A DNA stretch of 64,000 nt from G965195345 sp965277775 (lineage in GTDB: Bacteria; Pseudomonadota; Gammaproteobacteria; CAKMZV01). The notes under the pieces were generated by a model. That model saw only the letters and a list, made by a program, of their open reading frames with translations. It did no database searches and was not told where the DNA came from. Where the stretch lies: the NCBI GenBank assembly GCA_965277775.1, contig OZ255843.1:558001-622000 (forward strand), in the 5' to 3' direction. Numbering within the stretch: position 1 is the first letter of the stretch; each line of letters starts with the position of its first letter. Both the position numbers and the translations under genes were made by a program. Below, piece after piece: positions 44,369 to 54,489 of the stretch.

Positions 44369-45069
44369 AGCGAACCTTTTATCCTTGATGAGCCTACCAA
44401 TCCACTGATATTGACGGCAACCTTACGCGCATCCTTGTTCAAAGGCTGCATATGAAGTTGTTTAGTTTGTTTCTGCACCACTAGTATCTCAACCAGCCCT
44501 AAAGCGGACCACACAGGTAAGAATGTTTTAGAATTTAATAAATGATTCATCAACCCTTCTGCATGGATCACCGTAAAACCTTGTTTTTTTATACACTGTT
44601 TTTGTTCTGAATAGGGTGTTTTTGGGCACACTTTCAACATCCCTCTATAATAGCGATTGCCTAATACATATTTTGCCCAAAACGAGCGGTTGTAGAATAA
44701 TAAAAAGCACATCCCATTGGGCATAAGAACGCGCCAAATTTCACTCAATATCTCTGCGATGTTTTCTGATTGTTCGAGGACGTGTGGAGCTATAACGATT
44801 TGTACAGATTCAGAGCCCACGCCCAACTGTTGGTATTCTGACACAATGTCCTGAGTATGTTCAGCTCTTAAAGGTTCAGCAAGGATTTGAATGCAATCTT
44901 TGGACTCAACCATGCTTTGGGCATAGGGTAATAGTCCAGCTCGGTTTAAGATCAAAAAACTGTTGCCATTGGTATGGCTTAGCAGCCATTTTAAGCGCTG
45001 ACGCTCATTGGATCCAATGCGCCGACTCAAACGTTGCTGTTTCCAAAATATCATCTCTGGTGAATACAT
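44365..45069 (-). CDS. SAM-dependent methyltransferase (YafS-like)
   Basis: A 234-residue class I methyltransferase of the type next to rnhA in many Gammaproteobacteria. The SAM-binding start is worn (FLILNRAGLLPYAQ), but the post-motif region VIAPHVLEQSENIAEILSEIWRVLMPNGMCFLLFYNRSFW is typical. The frame extends into the upstream transporter gene, but the Met at 45069 (MYSPEMIFWKQQ) avoids the overlap and matches relatives. The substrate is unknown. Confidence 0.8.
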   Translation of the reverse strand: MYSPEMIFWKQQRLSRRIGSNERQRLKWLLSHTNGNSFLILNRAGLLPYAQSMVESKDCIQILAEPLRAEHTQDIVSEYQQLGVGSESVQIVIAPHVLEQSENIAEILSEIWRVLMPNGMCFLLFYNRSFWAKYVLGNRYYRGMLKVCPKTPYSEQKQCIKKQGFTVIHAEGLMNHLLNSKTFLPVWSALGLVEILVVQKQTKQLHMQPLNKDARKVAVNISGLVGSSRIKGSL

Positions 45070-45074
45070 GCTTT

Positions 45075-46328
45075 TTAAAAACGTTTTTGACAAAACAAAA
45101 TGATGGACACCGCACCACACAAAACACCGAGCATTAAAAGGAGCATGCTCAGTGTCATACTAATCGCGTACCCAATAACAAACATGACAGCAGATGATAC
45201 CATAAAAAACGCATTTAAAACATTATTCAAACCAATGATTTTTGCTCGTTCTTTTGACTGGGTGTGTTGTTGGATCGCGGTATAAATTGGCACAATGTAC
45301 GCCCCAAGTGCGGCAGAAATCAGTGTCAATCTAAACAGGATACCCCAATAGCTATTGGTTTGTGCACCCTCTGAATTGATTGGATCAATGCCCTGTTGAA
45401 ATGCATTTAGACTGAAAAATAACTCGACCAACAGCAGGGCACAAACGACCATGGCCCAAGAAGGATAGCGCATATGAATCGTCCCTTTCATCCATTTTGC
45501 AATGCCAATCGCACCAACGCCGACACCCACAGCAAAGGCGGCAATGAAATAGGTCACAGCGGTTTCGGGCAACAGCAGGATCGTTTTAGTCAGAACGGGT
45601 ATTTGACTCAGTAAACTGGCGCCAACAAACCAAAACCAAGAATTGCTGAGCAGTAGAAAGCGCACATCGCCTCGATGCTTAAGTTGACTCAATTGATGCC
45701 ACGTCTCACCCCATTGCACACCCAAACGGCTGAGCGATTTTGGACCAGGCTCATTTGGCATACGATACGCCATGAATAGGCCCATCGATGCCATGATGAC
45801 CAGCAGGCTGATTAAAATCACCAACCAATCATCGAATATCACCAAGTAACTGCCCACCAGTGTCCCCATGAGTATGGCTGTAAAAGTGGCCACATTGATC
45901 CAGGCATTGGCCATCAGCCAGTGTTCTTTTATCAATATTTTGGGAATGATCGCATACTTTACCGGTCCAAAGAAAACCGATTGTGTCGCTAATAAAAATA
46001 CCACGATCAGCATCAAAGCGAGGTTCTCCCAGTAAAACGCCATTGCCACCAAAGCCAGTACGCCAAACTCACACCATTTTATCCATATGGTTAATTGGCG
46101 CATTTCAACAGCATCCGCTATACGTCCTGCATAAACAGAAAACAGCAAAAAGGGCAGGATAAAAATCCCCTGAGTGACAGTGACTAATATTTCAATTTGA
46201 TAGCCGTTTTTTTCCGCCATGCCATAAGCGAGCAGTACAGCCAAGGTGCTTTTGAGGAGGTTGTCGTTAAAACTGCCAGTAAAGCTGACCCACCACAGCG
46301 GAAAAAAATTGCGTTGTAAGATCATCAT
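45075..46328 (-). CDS. MFS transporter, LplT-like
   Basis: A 417-residue major facilitator with 11-12 membrane helices. FTGSFNDNLLKSTL in the first helix and SVFFGPVKYAIIPKIL between helices 4 and 5 are the signatures of the lysophospholipid transporter LplT and the transport half of Aas fusions. It lacks the acyltransferase and acyl-ACP synthetase domains, so it matches free-standing LplT. It probably flips lysophospholipid into the inner leaflet. It precedes the methyltransferase by 5 bases. Confidence 0.75.
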   Translation of the reverse strand: MMILQRNFFPLWWVSFTGSFNDNLLKSTLAVLLAYGMAEKNGYQIEILVTVTQGIFILPFLLFSVYAGRIADAVEMRQLTIWIKWCEFGVLALVAMAFYWENLALMLIVVFLLATQSVFFGPVKYAIIPKILIKEHWLMANAWINVATFTAILMGTLVGSYLVIFDDWLVILISLLVIMASMGLFMAYRMPNEPGPKSLSRLGVQWGETWHQLSQLKHRGDVRFLLLSNSWFWFVGASLLSQIPVLTKTILLLPETAVTYFIAAFAVGVGVGAIGIAKWMKGTIHMRYPSWAMVVCALLLVELFFSLNAFQQGIDPINSEGAQTNSYWGILFRLTLISAALGAYIVPIYTAIQQHTQSKERAKIIGLNNVLNAFFMVSSAVMFVIGYAISMTLSMLLLMLGVLCGAVSIILFCQKRF

Positions 46329-46434
46329 AAGACATCCGAACCTGAGAAAGACTCATTTTCACAAACCCTTGAACTACCGTTAAACTTAGATTTAACGGCG
46401 GTTGTGGTCAGATGACTTATGATTGATAAGACGA

Positions 46435-47208
46435 TTAAACAGCCGCAACGAAGTTGTAGCCGCCATCAACATAAACAATCTCACCAGTAATCCCTGAAGC
46501 CATATCTGAACATAGAAAAGCAGCGGTATTGCCGACTTCTTCAATCGTCACGTTGCGACGTAAGGGTGTGGACTGAGTTGAACGATCCAATAATTCACGA
46601 AAATCTTTGATGCCACTGGCTGCCAATGTGCGGATGGGACCAGCAGAAATGGCATTGACTCGAATCCCCTCTGGACCCATTGCACTGGCCATATAGCGGG
46701 TACACGCTTCTAAACTGGCTTTGGCAATACCCATCACATTATAGTTAGGGACAGCGCGCACCGCACCAAGATAGGTCAAAGTCAACATGGCACCGCCCTC
46801 TGTCATCAAAGGTCTTAGAGTTTTACCCAAAGCAATGAAGCTCCAAGCACTGATGTCGTGCGCTGTTTTAAACCCTTCTCGCGTTGCCACGTCCATGTAA
46901 TTGCCTTCTAATTCTTCACGGGGCGCAAATCCAACAGAATGGATCACAATATCGACATGACCCCAGTGTTGCTTGATGCCATCATGAACGGCTTGCAGTT
47001 GTTGTTCATCGGTCACATCCAATGGCATGACGATGTTAGAACCAACCGCATTGGCTAACTTTTCCACGCGTGATTGGAGTTTTTCTGTTTGATAAGTTAG
47101 GGCAATTTCTGCGCCTTCACGATGCATTGCATGCGTGATGCCACTAGCAATTGACTTGTCATTTGCCACCCCAACGATCAATGCTTTTTTACCTGATAAT
47201 AATCCCAT
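46435..47208 (-). CDS. fabI: Enoyl-[acyl-carrier-protein] reductase (NADH)
   Basis: A 257-residue short-chain dehydrogenase family protein of fatty acid synthesis. It has the FabI form of the NAD motif (VGVANDKSIASGI), the catalytic YNVMGIAKASLE (Tyr-x6-Lys) and the closing SDMASGITGEIVYVDGGYN. It reduces enoyl-ACP in each elongation round and is the target of triclosan-type inhibitors. It stands alone between lysS and the LplT-like gene. Confidence 0.97.
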   Translation of the reverse strand: MGLLSGKKALIVGVANDKSIASGITHAMHREGAEIALTYQTEKLQSRVEKLANAVGSNIVMPLDVTDEQQLQAVHDGIKQHWGHVDIVIHSVGFAPREELEGNYMDVATREGFKTAHDISAWSFIALGKTLRPLMTEGGAMLTLTYLGAVRAVPNYNVMGIAKASLEACTRYMASAMGPEGIRVNAISAGPIRTLAASGIKDFRELLDRSTQSTPLRRNVTIEEVGNTAAFLCSDMASGITGEIVYVDGGYNFVAAV

Positions 47209-47309
47209 AATAATTTATCCTCTCAGTTGTTTTGAAAATTGTAACCTTTGTTACCCCAATTTATATAATCTTCTGCCCGATCACAGTTGTTTGATACGCA
47301 CAACGCCGC

Positions 47310-48989
47310 TTATGATTGTTGCGTGTCGTGGCGCATGAGCGGAAACAGCAGCACATCGCGTATGCTGGTAACGTTGGTCAGCAGCATCACCAATCTATCG
47401 ATGCCAATGCCCTCACCCGCTGTGGGTGGCATGCCGTACTCGAGCGCCATGATGTAATCTTCATCATAGTACATGGCTTCAGCATCCCCGCCATCACGTA
47501 CCTGCACTTGATCGCGGAAACGTTGTGCCTGATCTTCTGGATCGTTTAATTCTGAAAATCCATTGGCAATTTCTCGTCCACCGATGAACAATTCAAATCG
47601 ATCTGTTATGGCTGGGTTATCATTGTTTCTTCGCGCCAAGGGCGAAACCTCAGCGGGATATTCGGTGATGAAGGTGGGTTGGATGAGCGAATCTTCAACC
47701 AAGTGTTCAAATATTTCCGTTTGCTTCTTACCCACACCCCAATCTGCTGCCACTTTGACCTCTAAGGTTTTTAAGACTTCGGTTAAAACGTCGTCGTCAT
47801 CCACATTTTTTTCTGTCAATGAGTTGCAAGCTTTGATGATCGACTGCTTCATGGTCAGTCGAGCAAACTTTGGTGAAAAATCTATGTATTTTTGATCCCA
47901 TTCAAAAAACTGTTCCCCTAAAATATGATCCGCCAATTCCCTTAGCAGCACTTCGGTCATGTCCATGAGATCGTGATAGGTTGCATAAGCTTGATAGAAT
48001 TCAATCATGGTGAATTCAGGATTATGTCGTGTTGAAAGCCCCTCATTGCGGAAATTCCGATTGATTTCATAGACCCGATCCAATCCCCCCACGATGAGTT
48101 TTTTTAAATACAACTCGGGCGCAATGCGTAAATATAAATCCATATCCAAGGCATTGTGATGCGTCACAAAAGGTTTGGCAATGGCGCCACCTGGAATAGC
48201 ATGCATCATGGGTGTTTCAACTTCTAAAAACGCTCTTTGATTAAAGAATGTTCGAATGTATGAAATGATGGCGCTGCGCTTTTGAAATATTTGGCGCGAA
48301 GTCTCATTGACCATTAAATCAACATAGCGCCGTCTATAGCGCAATTCAATGTCCTGCAGGCCATGATATTTATCGGGTAAGCTTCTGAGCGATTTACTCA
48401 GCAATTGAATGTCCTTAACATGAACGGTTAGTTCGCCCTTATCGGTTACAAATAATTGACCGCTGACGCCAATGATGTCACCGGCATCCATTTGTTTGAA
48501 CTGCTGGTATTGGTCTTGAGCCATAGCATCTCGACTGAGATAAAGTTGCAAGCGACTGCCACCATCTTCTAAGTTGGCAAACGACACCTTACCCATGATT
48601 CTTTGTTGAAATAAACGCCCAGCAATGGTCACCTGATGGGCTTGCTCTTTAAGGGCTTGTTGGTCTAAATCTGCAAATGTCTCAATGATGTCAGCACAAC
48701 GATCGCTTCGTTGAAAATTATTAGGATAGGCGGAACCTGTTTGACGCAAAGCATAGAGTTTAAGCCGTCTGCGCACTTCTTCATCACGTTTTAGCGCCTC
48801 TAAAACGTGTTTTTTCAGTCCATGGATTTGGCCTTTTTCAGGCAATGAATCATCCCAATCCTTGGTCCATTCCTTTATTTTAGTCTGATCAATGGTCACC
48901 GACGCTGTCATACTTGCATCGGTTCTGACAATGCGCACAATGGCTTCGCCCCAATCTGTTTTAACCGACTGCTGAAAAGAAGTATCCAT
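47310..48989 (-). CDS. lysS: Lysyl-tRNA synthetase (class II)
   Basis: A 559-residue enzyme charging tRNA(Lys). The OB-fold anticodon domain includes VTIAGRLFQQRIMGKVSFANLED, and class II motifs 2 (VYEINRNFRNEGLSTRHNPEFT) and 3 (GEGIGIDRLVMLLT) are clear. It is about 55 residues longer than usual: 80 residues precede the common LKLYALRQTGSAYPNNF. The ATG at 48989 has no clear ribosome site, nor does the Met at 48911, so the true start is uncertain. Confidence 0.93.
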   Translation of the reverse strand: MDTSFQQSVKTDWGEAIVRIVRTDASMTASVTIDQTKIKEWTKDWDDSLPEKGQIHGLKKHVLEALKRDEEVRRRLKLYALRQTGSAYPNNFQRSDRCADIIETFADLDQQALKEQAHQVTIAGRLFQQRIMGKVSFANLEDGGSRLQLYLSRDAMAQDQYQQFKQMDAGDIIGVSGQLFVTDKGELTVHVKDIQLLSKSLRSLPDKYHGLQDIELRYRRRYVDLMVNETSRQIFQKRSAIISYIRTFFNQRAFLEVETPMMHAIPGGAIAKPFVTHHNALDMDLYLRIAPELYLKKLIVGGLDRVYEINRNFRNEGLSTRHNPEFTMIEFYQAYATYHDLMDMTEVLLRELADHILGEQFFEWDQKYIDFSPKFARLTMKQSIIKACNSLTEKNVDDDDVLTEVLKTLEVKVAADWGVGKKQTEIFEHLVEDSLIQPTFITEYPAEVSPLARRNNDNPAITDRFELFIGGREIANGFSELNDPEDQAQRFRDQVQVRDGGDAEAMYYDEDYIMALEYGMPPTAGEGIGIDRLVMLLTNVTSIRDVLLFPLMRHDTQQS

Positions 48990-49029
48990 GTTTAAAGTGT
49001 ATTAATGTGTTTTTATCGTGGATTATTAC

Positions 49030-49043
49030 AAGGCTTAAGCCTT
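49030..49043. promoter_or_regulatory. 14-bp palindrome upstream of lysS
   Basis: AAGGCTTAAGCCTT is a perfect palindrome 40 bases upstream of the annotated lysS start. It may be an operator or a start of a small hairpin; no family is evident. Confidence 0.3.
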
Positions 49044-49234
49044 AGTTATTGTACCTGCTTCAGCCTAAAACGGCTTGTCTCTAATGTGATAGGAAACCCA
49101 AATCCAAGTGCATTTTGAAGGCGAAATGATTGACAATCCTGACTTGAGGGCATGGGTTGATGCATTTGACAGCGCGCTCTGTCATGGAAGCGACAGACAT
49201 CGCAGTTGAGGTTCGATTAGGAAATGAGCTGAGC

Positions 49235-49251
49235 AAAGGCAAAACGCCTTT
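49235..49251 (-). terminator. Weak hairpin after petC
   Basis: AAAGGC-AAAAC-GCCTTT is a 6-bp perfect hairpin 12 bases beyond the petC stop. There is no long T run, so it may be a poor terminator of the pet operon. The rest of the 273-base gap to lysS has no supported gene; a small open frame there overlaps petC and looks spurious. Confidence 0.35.
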
Positions 49252-49262
49252 CAAGCAAAAAG

Positions 49263-50012
49263 CTAAGTGACGTCTTTCCAGTATTCTTTTTTCAGTAATA
49301 CGGCAAGAATCAGTAAACCGAATAGGAATAATATCACCCACATACCCAATTCATGGCGATCGGTTTTTTGTGGTTCACTGATAAATTCCATGAAATTGAC
49401 GACATCACGTAACATTTCTTCAAATTTTTCTTCTTTTTCTAATATGATGGCTTTGCCCTTACCATCAATATAAGGTTTGCTTGATTGCGTGCCTATGATC
49501 CGATTTTCGCTGGCATCGGCGTACATGGCTTGACGCAGACCCTGTTCACCAAAGAAAGGATTGGGCATGGCTGATCCAGGAAATACATAGTTGTCTGTTT
49601 GACCTGATTCTGTTTGATAATAGGCTTGCAAATAGGTGAACAACCAATCTGTGCCGCGCACCTTCGCACTCAATGTCAGGTCTGCTGGAATAACGTTAAA
49701 AGCCGCAATGGCCGCATCTGCATTCATGCCAGCAACCATATGGTCTTGATACTTGGCACGTCCTTTGATGAGAAGCTTTTCAACTTCTTCTTCAGACCAT
49801 AACAATCGATGGGCAATAACACTGTAACGGATGTATTTTGCCGAGTGACAGCTGGCACATTTGGCTTCAAAAATAAGCGCGCCTCGGCGTAATGATTCAA
49901 TGTCATATAAATCATTATTAGGTTCCAGCAAAGGTACAGAACTGCCGCCTGCACCGAACACAGCAGGGCTGATACATAAGAAAAATAATAGACTGGCAAT
50001 GATTTTTTTCAT
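49263..50012 (-). CDS. petC: Ubiquinol-cytochrome c reductase, cytochrome c1
   Basis: A 249-residue subunit with a cleavable signal (1-20, ending AVFGA), one haem c site CASCHS near residue 55, the NPFFGEQGLRQAMYADASE region with AMPNPFF supplying the Met ligand, and a C-terminal membrane anchor. It passes electrons from the Rieske protein to cytochrome c. It is last in petABC, 13 bases after petB. Confidence 0.94.
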   Translation of the reverse strand: MKKIIASLLFFLCISPAVFGAGGSSVPLLEPNNDLYDIESLRRGALIFEAKCASCHSAKYIRYSVIAHRLLWSEEEVEKLLIKGRAKYQDHMVAGMNADAAIAAFNVIPADLTLSAKVRGTDWLFTYLQAYYQTESGQTDNYVFPGSAMPNPFFGEQGLRQAMYADASENRIIGTQSSKPYIDGKGKAIILEKEEKFEEMLRDVVNFMEFISEPQKTDRHELGMWVILFLFGLLILAVLLKKEYWKDVT

Positions 50013-50025
50013 AAGTAATTCCGTG

Positions 50026-51246
50026 TCAAGTCAGATTCGTTGGCAAAGGTTTCATCGGTTCCCTGGCGGTGTAGAACGGCATCAGCAGGAAGTACGAAAA
50101 ATAAACAATGGTGAAAAAACGTGACATGTATTTAAATAATTCGGTCACTGGCTGTGTGCCCAACCAACCCAGAATGATGAATGAAATTGTAAAGGCCGCC
50201 AACATGGTCATTGACTGCCAAGAGCGATAACGGAGCGAACGATTTTTTGCGCGATCTAACCAAGGTAAGGCAAAGAATAATAAAATCGCCATGAACATCA
50301 CAACGGCGCCCAAAAACTTATCTGGCACCGCCCTAAGCATGGCGTAATAAGGTGTGAAATACCATACTGGGGCAATGTGTTCTGGTGTTTTAAGCGGATT
50401 GGCTGCTTCAAAATTCGGCTTTTCTAAGAAATAGCCGTTCATCTCTGGAATGAAGAACACCACCGCGCAAAATAAAATCAAAAAGATCACAACGCCAGTA
50501 ACATCTTTTACTGTGTAGTATGGATGAAAAGGAATGCTGTCAACAGGCACACCATTTTCGTCTTTATTATCCTTAATCTCTATGCCATCAGGGTTGTTCG
50601 AACCCACTCTATGAAGTGATACCAAATGAAGGAACACCAACATGATTAAGGCCAATGGCAAAGCAATAACGTGAAGCGCGAAAAAGCGATTGAGTGTAGC
50701 ATCAGAAATCACAAAGTCACCGCGTATCCACACAGCCAGGCTTTCTCCAACAAAAGGGATGGCACTGAACAATGAAATAATGACCTGAGCACCCCAGAAT
50801 GACATCTGTCCCCAAGGCAATAAGTAACCCATAAATGCCTCAGCCATCATAATCAAATAGATCAGACAGCCGATGATCCAAATCAATTCGCGTGGCCCTT
50901 TATAGGAGCCATACATCAGTCCTCTAAACATGTGCAGATAGACCACCACAAAAAAGGCAGAGGCACCTGTTGAATGCAAATAGCGAATCAGCCAACCCCA
51001 TTCAACGTCGCGCATGATGAATTGCACAGAATCGAAGGCTTTTTCAGCATCTGGTTTGTAGTACATGGTCAACCATAATCCAGTAATGATTTGAAGGACG
51101 AGTACAAGTAAGGCTAAGGAACCAAAGAAGTACCAAAAATTAAAATTCTTGGGTGCGGCGTATTTGCTCAGATGGTATTCCCACGTCTCGATCAGTGGAA
51201 AACGTTTATCAATCCATGCAATAAAAGCGTTTGTTTTTTCAGTCAT
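50026..51246 (-). CDS. petB: Ubiquinol-cytochrome c reductase, cytochrome b
   Basis: A 406-residue polytopic protein with both the b6-like and subunit-IV-like halves. Two pairs of haem ligands are visible (HSTGASAFFVVVYLH and HVIALPLALIMLVFLH), with the Qo-site signature PVWYFTPYYAMLRAVPDK. This is the electron-bifurcating core. It lies between petA and petC. Confidence 0.96.
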   Translation of the reverse strand: MTEKTNAFIAWIDKRFPLIETWEYHLSKYAAPKNFNFWYFFGSLALLVLVLQIITGLWLTMYYKPDAEKAFDSVQFIMRDVEWGWLIRYLHSTGASAFFVVVYLHMFRGLMYGSYKGPRELIWIIGCLIYLIMMAEAFMGYLLPWGQMSFWGAQVIISLFSAIPFVGESLAVWIRGDFVISDATLNRFFALHVIALPLALIMLVFLHLVSLHRVGSNNPDGIEIKDNKDENGVPVDSIPFHPYYTVKDVTGVVIFLILFCAVVFFIPEMNGYFLEKPNFEAANPLKTPEHIAPVWYFTPYYAMLRAVPDKFLGAVVMFMAILLFFALPWLDRAKNRSLRYRSWQSMTMLAAFTISFIILGWLGTQPVTELFKYMSRFFTIVYFSYFLLMPFYTAREPMKPLPTNLT

Positions 51247-51279
51247 AATAATGAATCTTCTGTGAAGGCGTTTATCTGA

Positions 51280-51861
51280 TTAAGTAATTTTCCCAATGAG
51301 TATCTGAGTATCACTGATAAATTTATACGGTGGGACAGGCATGTTCGTCGGTGCAGGCGCGCCATCATAAACTCGACCTGATAAGTCAAACTTAGAACCA
51401 TGACAGGGGCAGAAAAATCCACCTTTCCAATCTTCACCCAAATCTTCACCGCCCACATCAGGACGATACAAAGGGGAACACCCAAGGTGGGTACATATAC
51501 CGACTAAAACTAATAATTCAGGTTTGAGTGAACGCGCTGAAGTGTTTGCAAAATCGGGCTGTTCACTGTCCTCGCTGAGCGGGTCTTTGAGTAAGTCCGT
51601 CACTTGTTCTAAATTGTCTAATTCTTGTTGTGTCCGACGGACGATCCAAACAGGTTTACCACGCCATGCAACGGTCAACAATTGACCTGGTTGCAGATTG
51701 GTAATGTTGACGTCAACGGGCGCACCTGAGGCGCGAGCTTTTGCACTCGGTTGCCACGCACTTAAAAAAGGATAACAAGCCGCAGCAACTCCGAAGCCAC
51801 CTACAACAGAAGTTGAAGCGGTGAGAAATCTACGACGCGTAAGATCAGTTTGTTTTTTCAC
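51280..51861 (-). CDS. petA: Ubiquinol-cytochrome c reductase, Rieske Fe-S subunit
   Basis: A 193-residue protein with a twin-arginine-type leader (RRRFLTAS) that acts as membrane anchor, and a 2Fe-2S Rieske domain: CTHLGC and CPCHGS provide the two Cys and two His ligands. First gene of the bc1 operon petABC. A 33-base gap separates it from petB. Confidence 0.95.
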   Translation of the reverse strand: MKKQTDLTRRRFLTASTSVVGGFGVAAACYPFLSAWQPSAKARASGAPVDVNITNLQPGQLLTVAWRGKPVWIVRRTQQELDNLEQVTDLLKDPLSEDSEQPDFANTSARSLKPELLVLVGICTHLGCSPLYRPDVGGEDLGEDWKGGFFCPCHGSKFDLSGRVYDGAPAPTNMPVPPYKFISDTQILIGKIT

Positions 51862-52022
51862 AATAAAACCTACAAAATGAAATGTTTAATTGGCATTCTT
51901 GATGCTTCTAATTATAAAGGGATTTGCCATCGCTTTCCTCCACAAATCGTCAACTAAAAGCAAGTGTGATTGTAACACCATTACAGCACAAATTCCTATT
52001 GAGTTTTGCCATGCATTTTTGT

Positions 52023-53411
52023 CTAATTAAGCAAAGATTGCAATATTTTTTCCATTTGCATGCCTCGCGAACCTTTAATCAATACAGTCGATGGGGTTTT
52101 TAATTGGTTCTGAACCCACTGTATCAAGCTTTTTTGATCGGGAAAATGCACAGCTGACTGGTCTGAATTTTGTCTATGCTCATTAAAATATTGCGTTGCG
52201 TGCACACTGTCTTGACCCACTGCGCACAATAGATCTATGCCTTTTTCAAGCGCGTAGCGCGCCACATCCTGGTGCATCTGTACCTTTAGATCACCCAATT
52301 CCAACATATCTCCCATAATCAACATGGCGGGGGTGCCTTCAACTTTTGCTTCATCGGCCAACACATCAATGGCGGCATTAAAAGCTTCTGGGCTGGCGTT
52401 GTAGCTATCGTCAATGACGACCCCATGAGATAGCTTATGAAGTTGCAATCTGCCTGGAACCGTCGACAGAGCAAGCAATGCGGTTCGACACTCGGATAAA
52501 CGCACCCCGCATTTCAATGCAGCCGCACAAGCCAGAGCGGCATTCAATGCATTATGTCTGCCTAACAAAGGCAAGGTCAAATCAATGGTTGCTCCATTCG
52601 CCTGCAGCCGTGTTTCAACGCCGTGGTATTGCCAGTGAACAAATGCACTGGGGTCGGTTGCGCTGACTCGCAAAATCTGCGCTTGGGTCATTGCTTGCCA
52701 TTGATCAAACCACGGACTATCCCCATCAATAACGGCATAACCCGTCCGATCAAGACTTTGGAGCAATTCGCCTTTGGTTTGCGCGATTGTCTGGTGATTT
52801 TTAAATATGCCTATGTGCGCTGATTGCGCATTGGTCAATATGCCTATGTCTGGGCGAGCCACTTGACACAGCCAGGCAATGTCATTGGGTTGGCGCGCAC
52901 CCATTTCCAAAACAACGTGCGATTGCCCTTGCCAAGCAAGCAAGGTTTTGGGCAAACCGATTTCATTATTAAAATTGGCTTGATTACTGTGGACAGAATG
53001 ACCTTGTGCTAATAAGGCCATCAGCATTTCTTTAACCGTGGTTTTGCCACTACTCCCAGTAATGCCAATGACTGTGCGATTTTTTTTAGAAGCGGTTGTA
53101 AGAGGCTGATGAAAAGCAAATGAAGCGAGTAAACCCAAGGCTTTTTGACTGTTTGTTACGCGCCAATACGGCCTGTCATCGCTGTTTTTTTGCTCACCAA
53201 TGGCGGCAATCGCCCCTTGGTCGAATGCCTGTTGAATATAATCATGCCCATCAAAGCGTAAACCCTTTATAGCAATAAAAACAGAGTGATTCTGATGTTC
53301 TCGTGCATCGGTACTGATGGATTGAATGTGCCCTTGAGCCCCCTCAGTTCTGGCTTCAATGAGAATGGGCTGGAGAATGTCGGAAATTTGATCGATGGCA
53401 ATTTGAATCAC
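52023..53411 (-). CDS. murF: UDP-MurNAc-tripeptide-D-alanyl-D-alanine ligase
   Basis: A 462-residue cytoplasmic ligase adding D-Ala-D-Ala in peptidoglycan precursor synthesis. It has the Mur N-terminal domain (TDAREHQNHSVFIAIKG), the ATP loop GITGSSGKTTVKE, the NNEIGLP motif and the MurF C-terminal DDSYNASP block. It stands outside the usual mra/ftsW division cluster, between petA and fbp. Confidence 0.95.
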   Translation of the reverse strand: MIQIAIDQISDILQPILIEARTEGAQGHIQSISTDAREHQNHSVFIAIKGLRFDGHDYIQQAFDQGAIAAIGEQKNSDDRPYWRVTNSQKALGLLASFAFHQPLTTASKKNRTVIGITGSSGKTTVKEMLMALLAQGHSVHSNQANFNNEIGLPKTLLAWQGQSHVVLEMGARQPNDIAWLCQVARPDIGILTNAQSAHIGIFKNHQTIAQTKGELLQSLDRTGYAVIDGDSPWFDQWQAMTQAQILRVSATDPSAFVHWQYHGVETRLQANGATIDLTLPLLGRHNALNAALACAAALKCGVRLSECRTALLALSTVPGRLQLHKLSHGVVIDDSYNASPEAFNAAIDVLADEAKVEGTPAMLIMGDMLELGDLKVQMHQDVARYALEKGIDLLCAVGQDSVHATQYFNEHRQNSDQSAVHFPDQKSLIQWVQNQLKTPSTVLIKGSRGMQMEKILQSLLN

Positions 53412-53431
53412 TTGAACACCGTGCAGTGAGA

Positions 53432-54406
53432 TTAAGCCGACGGCGGCGGTTCAAGAAAACTCAAATAATGGTCCACTTCATGCGCCGAGCCAAGCACGAC
53501 TGGGATGCGCTGATGAATGTGTGTGGGCTGAACATCGAGTATGGCAATGTCTCGTGCCATGGCTTTGCCGCCTGCTTGCTCAACCAAAAAGCTCATAGGA
53601 CTAGCTTCATAAATCAGACGAAGTTTGCCTGCTTTGTCAGGTTCTCTGTTATCCCAAGGGTACATAAATATGCCCCCTCGCATGAAAATTCGATGCACAT
53701 CGGCAACCATAGAAGCCACCCAGCGCATGTTATAGCGTTTCTTTAACACACCGGCTTCACCCAAAAGACAGGCGCCGATATAGTTCTGTATTTCAGGACG
53801 CCAAAACCGCTGATTAGACATATTGATGGCAAATTCTTTGGTGTCTTTGACAATCTTCATCGATTCTTGGATCAACACGAATTCATTGAGGCTTCGATCT
53901 AATAGATAAAGATGCGTTCCACGGCCCACCGACAACACCAATAAGGTAGAAGCACCGTATAAAACGTAGCCTGAAGCAATTTGAGAACGACCTGATTGTA
54001 AAAATGACGAGGCCACTGAAGACTGCGCTGGCAAAATGGAAAATATCGTCCCCACCGAAATATTGACATCAATATTTGAAGAACCGTCTAAGGGGTCAAA
54101 AGCCACAACATAAGCTCCTGATTCATGCCCCTGAATCGGTTGTTCTTCTTCCTCTGAAGCGATGCCAAAAACGGCTGAATTTTCTAATAAAACGGCTTTT
54201 AAGATGTCGTTTGAGATGATGTCTAATTGTTGCTGTCTTTCGCCTTGAACATTATCGGTTTGCGCTGCGCCTGTCACACCAGCCAAGTCGCCTTTGCCTA
54301 AGCGCCAGGCAATGTCTTTGCCGCCTGTAGCAATACACGCAATAACCTCAATGAGATCCTTGGGGCATTGCTGCTGTGCAAGGTGCTCGTTTAAATGGCT
54401 ATACAT
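53432..54406 (-). CDS. fbp: Fructose-1,6-bisphosphatase class I
   Basis: A 324-residue gluconeogenic enzyme. Metal-site blocks are FGIASEEEEQ and AFDPLDGSSNIDVN; the sugar site includes MRWVASMVADVHRI and the final region RLIYEASPMSFLVEQAGGKA. It hydrolyses fructose-1,6-bisphosphate. This fits growth on betaine, C3 acids and glycolate, which needs gluconeogenesis. Confidence 0.96.
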   Translation of the reverse strand: MYSHLNEHLAQQQCPKDLIEVIACIATGGKDIAWRLGKGDLAGVTGAAQTDNVQGERQQQLDIISNDILKAVLLENSAVFGIASEEEEQPIQGHESGAYVVAFDPLDGSSNIDVNISVGTIFSILPAQSSVASSFLQSGRSQIASGYVLYGASTLLVLSVGRGTHLYLLDRSLNEFVLIQESMKIVKDTKEFAINMSNQRFWRPEIQNYIGACLLGEAGVLKKRYNMRWVASMVADVHRIFMRGGIFMYPWDNREPDKAGKLRLIYEASPMSFLVEQAGGKAMARDIAILDVQPTHIHQRIPVVLGSAHEVDHYLSFLEPPPSA

Positions 54407-54489
54407 AATGGTTATACATGGTAGTTAATATTGAATTCAACCTTTAGGAAACCCTTGTGGTGCCACCAAATCGTTCTGTCGCACATCAA

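Noticed and set aside
49081..49341. Minus-strand 86-codon frame between petC and lysS
   Set aside because: Overlaps the petC 3' end in another frame, with no ribosome site and no family resemblance.
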